Source of the DNA: Microbispora sp. H11081
GTDB taxonomy: Bacteria > Actinomycetota > Actinomycetes > Streptosporangiales > Streptosporangiaceae
Direction of reading: 5' to 3'
Assembly: GCF_012999535.1 (NCBI RefSeq)
Contig: NZ_JABBWV010000016.1
Location: 90,155 to 154,154, forward strand
Length of the DNA: 64,000 nucleotides
Shown here: positions 8,360-15,203 of the stretch, piece by piece
Position numbering within the stretch: position 1 is the first letter of the stretch
Layout of the letters: each line of letters opens with the position of its first letter
The notes under the pieces: model-generated
Databases searched by the model: none
The model's input: the letters and a program-made list of their open reading frames with translations, nothing else
Told to the model about the DNA's origin: nothing
Made by a program: the position numbers and the translations under genes

Positions 8360-9514
8360 ATGCTCCACAGACGCACCGTACTCGCCGGATGCGCTCTGGC
8401 CGTCACGGCCCTCGCCACTGTCGCCACCCCCGCCATGGCCGAGCCGAACAACTCTCCCGCCTCCTCCGCCGTCAAGCCTCCGCCCGCGATGGTGGACGCC
8501 ATGCAGCGCGACCTCGGGCTCACCCCCGCCCAGATCGACGCCCGCCTGGCGAACGAGGCGAAGGCGATGGCCACCGAGGCCAAGGTGCGCGCCGCCATCG
8601 GGGACGCCTACGCCGGATCCTGGGTCACCGGCACCACCGCCGAGAGCTTCATCGTCGCCACCGCCGACGCGTCCAAGGCCGGCGCGATCCTGTCCGCGGG
8701 CGCGCAGCCGAAGATCGTCGGCCGGAGCCTCTCCGCGCTCGAGTCCGCAGGGGCCGCGCTGGACCGGGCCGCCGCCAGCGCGCCCGCCTCCACGACCGTC
8801 TGGTACGTCGACGTGCTCAGCAACAGCGTCGTCGTGCTGTCCTCCAACACCGCCGAGGCCGAGGCGTTCGTGGCCGCGAGCGGCGCCGACAAGTCGGCCG
8901 TACGCGTCGAGCGGTCCGACGAGCAGCCGCAGACCTACTACGACGTGCGCGGCGGCGACGCCTACTACATCAACAGCTCGGCCCGCTGCTCGATCGGCTT
9001 CTCCGTACGCAAGGGCACCACGAACGGCTTCGTCAGCGCCGGCCACTGCGGCCGTGCGGGCAACAGCACGACCGGCTACAACCGGGTCGCCCAGGGTACC
9101 TTCCAGGGCTCCTCGTTCCCCGGCAACGACTACTCCTGGATCTCGGTCAACAGCAACTGGACGCCCAGGGGCTGGGTCAACAACTACAGCGGCGGCAACG
9201 TGGCCGTGAAGGGCTCGACCGCGGCGACCGTCGGTTCGTCGATCTGCCGGTCCGGTTCGACCACCGGCTGGCGCTGCGGCACCGTCCAGCAGCTCAACGC
9301 CAGCGTCCGCTACTCCCAGGGCACGGTGAGCGGCCTGACCCGGACCAACGTCTGCGCCGAGCCCGGTGACTCCGGCGGTTCGTTCATCTCGGGCAGTCAG
9401 GCCCAGGGCATGACGTCCGGCGGCTCGGGCAACTGCTCCTCCGGCGGCACCACCTACTTCCAGCCCGTCAACGAGGCCCTCTCGGCGTACGGCCTCACCC
9501 TCGTCACCGGCTAA
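8360..9514 (+). CDS. Secreted alpha-lytic/streptogrisin-type serine protease (S1E) with propeptide
   Basis: The 384-residue preproprotease starts with a signal peptide (MLHRRTVLAGCALAVTALATVATPAMA, cleavage near 27). A propeptide of about 165 residues follows, with the alpha-lytic pro-domain pattern (PPAMVDAMQRDLGLTPAQIDARLANEAKA ... VVVLSSNTAEAEAF). The mature chymotrypsin-fold domain starts near residue 195. The triad is visible: H229 in SAGHCG, D257 in GNDYSW, S338 in EPGDSGGS. Cysteines at 210/230, 296/306 and 332/359 fit the three disulfides of this family. The start follows AAGGAG. The pro-domain acts as folding chaperone and is then removed. A strong bidirectional hairpin terminator follows at 9628. 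Confidence 0.95.
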   Translation: MLHRRTVLAGCALAVTALATVATPAMAEPNNSPASSAVKPPPAMVDAMQRDLGLTPAQIDARLANEAKAMATEAKVRAAIGDAYAGSWVTGTTAESFIVATADASKAGAILSAGAQPKIVGRSLSALESAGAALDRAAASAPASTTVWYVDVLSNSVVVLSSNTAEAEAFVAASGADKSAVRVERSDEQPQTYYDVRGGDAYYINSSARCSIGFSVRKGTTNGFVSAGHCGRAGNSTTGYNRVAQGTFQGSSFPGNDYSWISVNSNWTPRGWVNNYSGGNVAVKGSTAATVGSSICRSGSTTGWRCGTVQQLNASVRYSQGTVSGLTRTNVCAEPGDSGGSFISGSQAQGMTSGGSGNCSSGGTTYFQPVNEALSAYGLTLVTG

Positions 9515-9527
9515 CCCCCACCCACCA

Positions 9528-9767
9528 CCGTGATCTTGTAGTTTGTCGCAGTCATGGGCCCTGACCAGCACCATCACGGCCCGTGATCTTGCACAAAACC
9601 ACAGCCTGGCCGCACGACCAGCAACGACGCCCTCCGTGATCATGCAATTGCTAGATCACGGAGGGCGTTTTCGCAGGTGGAGCACACAACGGGCGGCCCG
9701 ACTGCAAGATTACGAAAGGGAACGCCGCAGGTCAGAGACTTCTGTGCGACAAACTACAAGATCACGG
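9528..9767. repeat. 240-bp element with perfect 23-bp terminal inverted repeats
   Basis: The arms at 9528-9550 and 9745-9767 are exact reverse complements over 23 bp; their shared core is TGATCTTGTAGTTTGTCGCA. Outside the arms lie matching C-rich (left) and G-rich (right) tracts. Inside are further degenerate copies of a GTGATCTTGCA motif in both orientations (near 9582, 9635, 9655 and 9703) and a strong hairpin. No coding capacity is evident. The right half recurs at 18883-18981. The structure resembles a miniature inverted-repeat element or a dispersed intergenic repeat family. It lies exactly between two convergent genes. Confidence 0.75.
9628..9671. terminator. Strong hairpin terminator inside the repeat element
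   Basis: A perfect 14-bp stem, CGCCCTCCGTGATC (9628-9641) with GATCACGGAGGGCG (9654-9667), is followed by TTTT. The loop carries the palindrome GCAATTGC. It is placed between the convergent protease and dprE2 genes and should terminate plus-strand transcripts. Confidence 0.8.
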
Positions 9768-9785
9768 CCGGGGTGGGGGGTGGGG

Positions 9786-10535
9786 TTAGCGGGGGAGGCG
9801 GCGCCATAGGGGGCGGGGAAGCAGCCGCATGACGGCGAACGCCGGCCGCAGCCGAGCGGGGACCCACACGGTCCCCTTTCTTGTGTCCAGGGCCGCCACG
9901 ACCGCGTCCGCGACCTCGGCCGCCGTCACCGACATCGGGGCCGGGGTCATCCCCCGCGTCATCCGGCCGATCACGAAACCCGGGCGGACGACCACCACGC
10001 GGGCCCCGGAGCCGTGCAGCGCGTCGCCCAGTCCCTGGGCGAAGCCATCCAGCCCGGCCTTGGCCGAGCCGTACACGAAGTTGGCCTTCCGCACCCGCAC
10101 CCCGGCCACCGACGACAGCACGACGAGCGTCCCGTGGCCCTGTTCGCGCAGCCGCCGGGCGGCGGCCAGCCCGACCGAGACATGCCCCCCGAAGTTGACC
10201 GCGACGTCGCGGGCGGCGGCCACCGGGTCGGCGTCGTAGACCGCCTGGCTGCCGAGCACGCCGAACGCCGGGATCACCACGTCGAGGTCTCCGACCCGGG
10301 CGACGGCCTCCTCGATCAGGGCCGTGTGCGTCTCGGGGCGGGCGGCGTCGAAGTCCAGCACGTGGACCTCGGCGCCGAGCCGTTCCACGTCCTCCACCGG
10401 CACGACGGCGCCGCGGGCGGCGAGCACGACCCGGCGGGCGCCACGCCTGACCAGCCGTTCCACGATCGCGAGACCGATCTCGCTGCGCCCGCCGAGCAGC
10501 AGGACGGTGTCGACCGAGCCCAGCGCGTTCCTCAT
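9786..10535 (-). CDS. dprE2: Decaprenylphospho-beta-D-erythro-pentofuranosid-2-ulose 2-reductase
   Basis: A 249-residue short-chain dehydrogenase: TVLLLGGRSEIGLAIVERL is the nucleotide-binding loop in the DprE2 form (GGRSEIG), with catalytic Ser in VVLSSVAGVR and Tyr/Lys in YGSAKAGLDGF. DprE2 reduces the 2-keto intermediate to decaprenylphospho-arabinose, completing the epimerisation begun by DprE1. The start is ATG 10535 after GAAGGAG; a longer frame to 10589 lacks support. It lies 10 bases after dprE1 on the same strand, in the conserved dprE1-dprE2 order. Confidence 0.93.
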   Translation of the reverse strand: MRNALGSVDTVLLLGGRSEIGLAIVERLVRRGARRVVLAARGAVVPVEDVERLGAEVHVLDFDAARPETHTALIEEAVARVGDLDVVIPAFGVLGSQAVYDADPVAAARDVAVNFGGHVSVGLAAARRLREQGHGTLVVLSSVAGVRVRKANFVYGSAKAGLDGFAQGLGDALHGSGARVVVVRPGFVIGRMTRGMTPAPMSVTAAEVADAVVAALDTRKGTVWVPARLRPAFAVMRLLPRPLWRRLPR

Positions 10536-10545
10536 CGGCACTCCT

Positions 10546-11883
10546 TCAGCACAGGCGCAGCCTACGGGCGAGATCGGAGACGAAGACACCGTCGGGGTCG
10601 GCCCGGCGCCGGATCTCCCGCCACTCCGGCAGCCGTGGGTACGTCGCGGCCGCCGTGGCGGCGGACATGCGGGAGTCCTTGGCCAGGTAGACGCGCCCCC
10701 CGGCGCCGGCGACCCATTCGTCGAACTCGGTCAGCATCGCGGCCAGGCCGCTCCGCCCGGCCGGGATGTCCAGGGCCAGCGTCCATCCCGGCATCGGGAA
10801 CGACAGCATGCCGGGCGTCCCCTCCCCGAACCGCTTCAGCACCGCCAGGAACGAGACGACTCCATCACCGGACAGCCGCTCGACCACCCGGCGCAGCGTG
10901 TCCACCGCTTCGAACGGCACCACGAACTGGTACTGCACGAAGCCGCGCGGGCCGTACATCCGGTTCCAGCCGTCCACGCCGTCGAGCGGGTGGAAGAACG
11001 GCGCGATGCCCTGGACGATCCGGCGCGGCGCGGCGGGAGCCTTGCCGAACCAGGCGGCGTTGAAGGCCCGTACGGTGGCCCGGTTGAGCAGGCCGCCCGG
11101 CACCCGCGGCGGGGCGGCCAGCAGGGGCCGCGGCGCGAAGGCGAGCGGGTCGCGGCGCGCGCGGGCGGGCAGGTCGCCGGGCGCGGCGTGGTCGCCGCGG
11201 GTGAGCACGCCCCGGCCCATCCGCCCGCCCCGCGCGAGCAGGTCGATCCACGCGACCGTGTAGCGGTGACCGGCGTCGGAGGCGGTCATGGTGTCCAGGG
11301 TCTCGTCGAGGTCGCGGGTGCGTTCGACGTCGACCCGCATCCACGCGGTCTCGACCGGCACGCACTGGAACGTCGCCTCGGTGATCACCCCGGTCAGTCC
11401 CATGCCGCCCACGGTGGCCCAGAACAGGTCGTCGCGGGGGCCGAGCGCGCGTGTGCTCCCGTCGGCGGTGAGCAGGCGCAGCGAGCGCAGGTGGGCGCCG
11501 AGTGAGGAGTCCACGTGGTGGTTCTTGCCGTGCACGTCGGCCGCGACGGCCCCGCCGACCGTGACGTACCGGGTGCCCGGGGTCACCGGTACGAACCACC
11601 CGCGCGGGACGAGCGCGGTCATGAGGTCGTGCAGGCTCGTCCCCGCCGACGCGGTGACGAGCCCTCCGGGTTCGAGGCGCCACCACGGCTCCAGGGCCGT
11701 GCAGTCGAGCACGAGCCCGCCCGCGTTCTGCGCGGCGTCGCCGTACGCGCGGCCGAGGCCGCGGGCGACGACCCCACGGCCCCCCGCCTTCGCCACGAGC
11801 GCGGCGGCCTCCTCGGCGGTGCGCGGGCGGGCCACGGTCGCGCGCGTGGGCGCCGTGCGCCCCCATCCCGTCAGCAGAGTCAT
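10546..11883 (-). CDS. dprE1: Decaprenylphospho-beta-D-ribose 2-oxidase
   Basis: A 445-residue FAD-dependent oxidase that converts decaprenylphospho-ribose to the 2-keto form for arabinan synthesis. FAD-binding features include ARGLGRAYGDAAQNAGG, VTPGTRYVTVGGAVAADVHGKNHHVDSS in outline, and GMGLTGVITEA. The C-terminal half matches mycobacterial DprE1 closely (RMYGPRGFVQYQFVVPFEA, LSFPMPGW, YLAKDSR, YPRLPEW, FVSDLARRL). The residue equivalent to M. tuberculosis Cys387, target of benzothiazinones, is Ala370 here. The start ATG overlaps the ubiA stop as ATGA, so the two are translationally coupled. Confidence 0.95.
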   Translation of the reverse strand: MTLLTGWGRTAPTRATVARPRTAEEAAALVAKAGGRGVVARGLGRAYGDAAQNAGGLVLDCTALEPWWRLEPGGLVTASAGTSLHDLMTALVPRGWFVPVTPGTRYVTVGGAVAADVHGKNHHVDSSLGAHLRSLRLLTADGSTRALGPRDDLFWATVGGMGLTGVITEATFQCVPVETAWMRVDVERTRDLDETLDTMTASDAGHRYTVAWIDLLARGGRMGRGVLTRGDHAAPGDLPARARRDPLAFAPRPLLAAPPRVPGGLLNRATVRAFNAAWFGKAPAAPRRIVQGIAPFFHPLDGVDGWNRMYGPRGFVQYQFVVPFEAVDTLRRVVERLSGDGVVSFLAVLKRFGEGTPGMLSFPMPGWTLALDIPAGRSGLAAMLTEFDEWVAGAGGRVYLAKDSRMSAATAAATYPRLPEWREIRRRADPDGVFVSDLARRLRLC

Positions 11884-12827
11884 GCGAGTTGGATACCGCA
11901 CGCGAGGAACACCAGCATCAGCGCGAGGAAGACCTGCAGCGGCCGGTCGCGCAGCACCAGTTCCTCGGGCTCCTCCCCCACGCCGCGGTCGACCAGCAGC
12001 GCGTGCCGCAGCACGACCAGCACGAACGGCACGATGCTGAGCGCGCAGAACACCCTGGCCGGCCCGGTGTGCTCCTGGAACGCCCACAGGCAGTAGGTGA
12101 CGATCATGGCCCCCGACGCCATGACGCGCACCTGGGCGAGGTAGGTCGCGGTGTACGCCGCCAGCGTGGCGCGTGCGGCCGGGCCGTCCCCGGGCAGGGC
12201 GCGGAGTTCGGCCTCGCGTTTGCCCGCGACCAGCAGCAGCGAGCCGAGCGAGACGACGACCAGAAACCAGCTCGTCACCGGCACGGCGACGGCGACCGCC
12301 CCCGCGTACGCGCGCGCGACGTGGCAGCCGGCCACCGCGACCAGGTCCACCACGGGCTGGTCCCTGAGCCAGAGGGTGTAGGCGGTGGTGAGCGCGAGAT
12401 AGGCGGCGACGACGGCGGCGAGCGGCCATCCGCCCGCGAGCCCGGCGAGCAGGCCGGCCGCCAGCAGTGCCGCGCCCACGGTCCGCGCGAGCCGTACGGA
12501 CACGGTCCCGGCGGCGACCGGGCGCAGCCGCTTGCGGGGGTGGCGGCGGTCGGCGGCCACGTCGGCCGCGTCGTTGAGGAGATAGGAGCCGCTGGCGGCG
12601 AGGCAGAAGGCGGCGAACGCGACGAGCGAGCCGCGCAGGCCCGCCCCGGTGGTCAGCACCCCCGCGGCGGCGGGGGCGGCGAGGACGAGCGCGTTCTTGA
12701 GCCACTGCCGGGGCCGGCAGGCCCGCACCAGCCCCGCCGCGCGGGCGCGCAGGGAGAGCGTGCCCGCCGCGGGCACGGCGACCGGCGGGCACGCCTCCGG
12801 CGGGCGCAGGGCGGTCTCCCGCTTCAC
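11880..12827 (-). CDS. ubiA: Decaprenyl-phosphate phosphoribosyltransferase (UbiA family, Rv3806c-like)
   Basis: A 315-residue membrane prenyltransferase-fold protein with about eight hydrophobic helices. The first Asp-rich motif NDAADVAADRRHPRKRLRP (N85, D86, D89, D93) has the form seen in DPPR synthases; the second loop region reads YTLWLRDQPVVDLVAVAG. The enzyme transfers phosphoribose from PRPP to decaprenyl phosphate, supplying the DprE1/DprE2 substrate. It overlaps dprE1 by 4 bases and lies 19 bases after a DUF3068 gene, so a DUF3068-ubiA-dprE1-dprE2 operon is likely. The start is GTG with a weak ribosome binding site. Confidence 0.9.
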   Translation of the reverse strand: MKRETALRPPEACPPVAVPAAGTLSLRARAAGLVRACRPRQWLKNALVLAAPAAAGVLTTGAGLRGSLVAFAAFCLAASGSYLLNDAADVAADRRHPRKRLRPVAAGTVSVRLARTVGAALLAAGLLAGLAGGWPLAAVVAAYLALTTAYTLWLRDQPVVDLVAVAGCHVARAYAGAVAVAVPVTSWFLVVVSLGSLLLVAGKREAELRALPGDGPAARATLAAYTATYLAQVRVMASGAMIVTYCLWAFQEHTGPARVFCALSIVPFVLVVLRHALLVDRGVGEEPEELVLRDRPLQVFLALMLVFLACGIQLA

Positions 12828-12846
12828 GGACAGGTCCGATTCCGGG

Positions 12847-13779
12847 TCAGTCCACGCGGCGGGGCCGCGACAGCAGCAGCCACGCCCCGACGACGGTGAG
12901 CGCGAGCCCGAGGATGAGCGCCACCAGCGGGAGCGTCGTCTTGATCAGCGTGATCTGGGCCATGTTGTCGCGGGCCGTCCGCACCATGTCGCTGACGGTC
13001 TCCGGCGTGAACGTCGCGGTGGCGACGAGGGCGGGCAGGCGCTCGACGCCGTCGGACGTCCTCAGCATCTCGTTGCGCCGCTGCTCCTGCTTGACCGCCA
13101 CGCCCGTGTTGGGCTCCACCCAGAACGTGATGGTGCCGTCGTAGACGCGCTCGACCTCGACGTCTCCTGTGCCCTTCATGCCGAGAACCGAGGCGGGCGC
13201 GCTGAGCGTGTCGGTGACGGTCGGGGGGATCTTCTGGGTGAACTTGTACACCGGAAGCCCGTTGACCGTGTCCTCACCGGCGAAGACCGCGTCGTGCGCC
13301 TCGCGGACGTCGGCGTTGAACACCGGGTAGGTCTTCTTCTCGACGCCGAAGGGGAACAGGAAGATCTGGCCGCGCAACCGCACGGGCTGCGCTCCGTCCC
13401 CGCTGTCTACGCTGGCGCCGCAGCAGGTGACGCCCTGGCCGTTGTACTTGTTGAACGCGCTGCGGAACTGCGTCATCGAGATCCGCGGGTTGGCGTTGGT
13501 GACGTCGCTCGCGGCGGTGAACTGGTCCCACACCACGTGGTCGTCCTTGGACTCCTTCACGTCGCCGCGTACGGTGACCGTGATGTTGAGGTCGCCGGTG
13601 AGGACCTTCAGGTCGCGCATGCTGAAGTAGCGCGCACCGGGGGCGGTGAACTTCAAGACGCTGTACTGGTTCGCCGGCGCCTGCACGAGCTTGTCCGCCA
13701 CCTGGAACCGCAGCAGTGGCGCGAAGGCGACGAGGAACGCCCCCATCGCCACCAGAACAACTCCCACTCCGCGGCGCAT
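12847..13779 (-). CDS. DUF3068 (PorA-family) membrane-anchored envelope protein
   Basis: A 310-residue protein with one N-terminal helix (VGVVLVAMGAFLVAFAPLL) and one C-terminal helix (TTLPLVALILGLALTVVGAWLLL), and a large extracytoplasmic domain between them. The DUF3068 pattern is clear: ARYFSMRDLKVLTGDLNITVTVRGDV, a CC pair in GQGVTCCGASVDSG, FPFGVEKKTYPVFNADVREAHDAVFAGEDTVNGLPVYKF, and FWVEPNTGVAVKQEQRR. M. tuberculosis Rv0227c is the usual comparison. A perfect AGGAGGAGCC precedes the ATG. It heads the ubiA-dprE1-dprE2 run and is divergent from an acyltransferase. A second copy is fused to aftD at 17895. Confidence 0.88.
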   Translation of the reverse strand: MRRGVGVVLVAMGAFLVAFAPLLRFQVADKLVQAPANQYSVLKFTAPGARYFSMRDLKVLTGDLNITVTVRGDVKESKDDHVVWDQFTAASDVTNANPRISMTQFRSAFNKYNGQGVTCCGASVDSGDGAQPVRLRGQIFLFPFGVEKKTYPVFNADVREAHDAVFAGEDTVNGLPVYKFTQKIPPTVTDTLSAPASVLGMKGTGDVEVERVYDGTITFWVEPNTGVAVKQEQRRNEMLRTSDGVERLPALVATATFTPETVSDMVRTARDNMAQITLIKTTLPLVALILGLALTVVGAWLLLSRPRRVD

Positions 13780-13822
13780 GGCTCCTCCTGGGGGGCAGGC
13801 CAGTCAGTTCCTAGCAATTCTG

Positions 13823-13838
13823 AAACAGGTTCCTGTTT
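13823..13838. promoter_or_regulatory. Inverted repeat in the DUF3068/acyltransferase divergent promoter
   Basis: AAACAGG-TT-CCTGTTT is a perfect 7-bp inverted repeat. The half-sequence GAAACAGGTTC recurs as a direct repeat at 13896-13906, just inside the acyltransferase coding start. The AACnnGTT core resembles sites of TetR-type lipid-catabolism regulators such as KstR, but neither copy is a full match. Confidence 0.5.
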
Positions 13839-13860
13839 TCGCTGTATGTTAGACGGGGCG

Positions 13861-13893
13861 ATGACCGACGTCACGAGGGATATGAAAAAGTGA
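13861..13893 (+). CDS. Possible 10-codon leader peptide coupled to the acyltransferase
   Basis: An ATG at 13861 opens a short frame, MTDVTRDMKK, whose TGA (13891-13893) overlaps the acyltransferase GTG (13890) as GTGA. The tail shares VTRDM with the start region of the acyltransferase. There is a weak GGGGCG ahead of it. This could be a translated leader that couples ribosomes into the acyltransferase, or chance. Confidence 0.3.
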   Translation: MTDVTRDMKK

Positions 13894-15203
13894 CCGAAAC
13901 AGGTTCTAGCTCGTCGGTGACTCGTGACATGTTACCCACCGGTTCTCGACCCGTTCGTGATCCTGTCGTGCCCACCGGTCACGTCGGCGCCCTCGACGGC
14001 GTGCGGGCGCTCGCCGCCGTCGCCGTCCTCGTCTACCACGTCGCGATCGAGTCGGCGGCGGGGCTGCGCGATGACTTCTTCAGCAGCCTGCTCGCCCGCG
14101 GCGACGTCGCCGTCCCCGTCTTCTTCGCGTTGTCCGGGTTGCTCCTCTACCGGCCGTACGCGCGTGCCGCGCTGCTCGGCGGGCGTCCCCCGGCCACCCG
14201 CGGCTACCTGATCAAGCGCGCCCTGCGCATCCTCCCGGCGTACTGGCTGGTCGTGGTCGTCGCGATGGCCCTGTGGTCCCGGCCGCACCTCGGCGACGTC
14301 ACGACGTGGCTGCGACTGCTGCTGCTCGCCCAGACCTACGAGATCGACCCCTGGTGGTACGGCCTCGGGCCGCGCGGGCTCGGCCAGATGTGGAGCCTGT
14401 GCGTCGAGGCCGCCTTCTACGTGCTGCTGCCGCTGGTCGCCGCCGTGCTCGCGGCGTACGCGCGGCGCGCGGGCCCCGGCCTCGACGCCCGCGCGCGGCG
14501 ACTGCTGGCCGGCCTCGCGGTGCTCGCCGCCTCGTCGTTCGCGTGGGCGCTGCTCACCTACTATCCGGTCTACCGGCCCTATCTGAACGCCTGGCTCCCC
14601 CGGGCCTGGGTGTTCTTCGCGGTCGGCATGGCGCTGGCCGTCGTGTCCGAGTGGGCGCGGGAGGAAAGCGATCCCGACGGCCCCGCGCGCCGGTTCGTCC
14701 GGGCGGTGGGCGCGTCCGCGGGTTCTTTCCTGCTCGTCGCCGCACTCGCGTACGCCGTGGCGGCCTCGCCGCTGACCGGCGCGCGCTTCGCCGGCGTCGA
14801 CGGCGTCTGGGCCGACCTGTCCGAACTGGTCCTGTACGCCATCGTGGCGGCCGGGCTGGTGACCCCGGCCGCGCTGTCTCCGGCCGGGGGGTCGCCGTAC
14901 GGCCGCTTCCTGGGCAGCCGGGTGATGCGCTTCCTCGGCCGGGTGTCGTACGGCCTGTTCCTGTGGCAGTTCGTGGCCCTCTATCTCTGGTACGACTTCA
15001 CCGAGCAGCAGCCGTGGAGCGGCAACTTCGCCGGCAACCTGGTCGCGGTCGGCGCGCTCACACTGCTGCTCGCCACGCTCACCCACCGGTATGTCGAGGA
15101 GCCGGCGAGGCGCCTGGCGACCTCGGCGCGGAAACGGAAGGCGAAGCAGCCGGAGCACCAGACGGAGCACCAGGAGACCCCGACGGAGACGGCTCCGCTG
15201 TAG
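13890..15203 (+). CDS. Acyltransferase 3 family membrane O-acyltransferase
   Basis: A 437-residue OafA/YrhL-type enzyme with about ten hydrophobic helices. The conserved N-terminal segment GALDGVRALAAVAVLVYHV contains the catalytic-region His. RGYLIKRALRILPAYWLVV carries the R-x10-P-type motif, and GLGQMWSLCVEAAFYVLLPL the conserved SLxxE. A Lys/Gln/Glu-rich tail follows. Such enzymes transfer acyl groups to envelope glycans; M. tuberculosis Rv0228 holds the same position beside the DUF3068 gene Rv0227c. The start is GTG 13890 after GAGGGA. Its last 125 bases overlap the convergent membrane-glycosyltransferase-like gene. Confidence 0.9.
   Translation: MTETGSSSSVTRDMLPTGSRPVRDPVVPTGHVGALDGVRALAAVAVLVYHVAIESAAGLRDDFFSSLLARGDVAVPVFFALSGLLLYRPYARAALLGGRPPATRGYLIKRALRILPAYWLVVVVAMALWSRPHLGDVTTWLRLLLLAQTYEIDPWWYGLGPRGLGQMWSLCVEAAFYVLLPLVAAVLAAYARRAGPGLDARARRLLAGLAVLAASSFAWALLTYYPVYRPYLNAWLPRAWVFFAVGMALAVVSEWAREESDPDGPARRFVRAVGASAGSFLLVAALAYAVAASPLTGARFAGVDGVWADLSELVLYAIVAAGLVTPAALSPAGGSPYGRFLGSRVMRFLGRVSYGLFLWQFVALYLWYDFTEQQPWSGNFAGNLVAVGALTLLLATLTHRYVEEPARRLATSARKRKAKQPEHQTEHQETPTETAPL

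Noticed and set aside
11880..12792. Long upstream extension of the dprE1 frame through ubiA.
   Set aside because: The extension is a shadow of ubiA; the dprE1 ATG at 11883 overlaps the ubiA stop as ATGA, the normal coupled arrangement.
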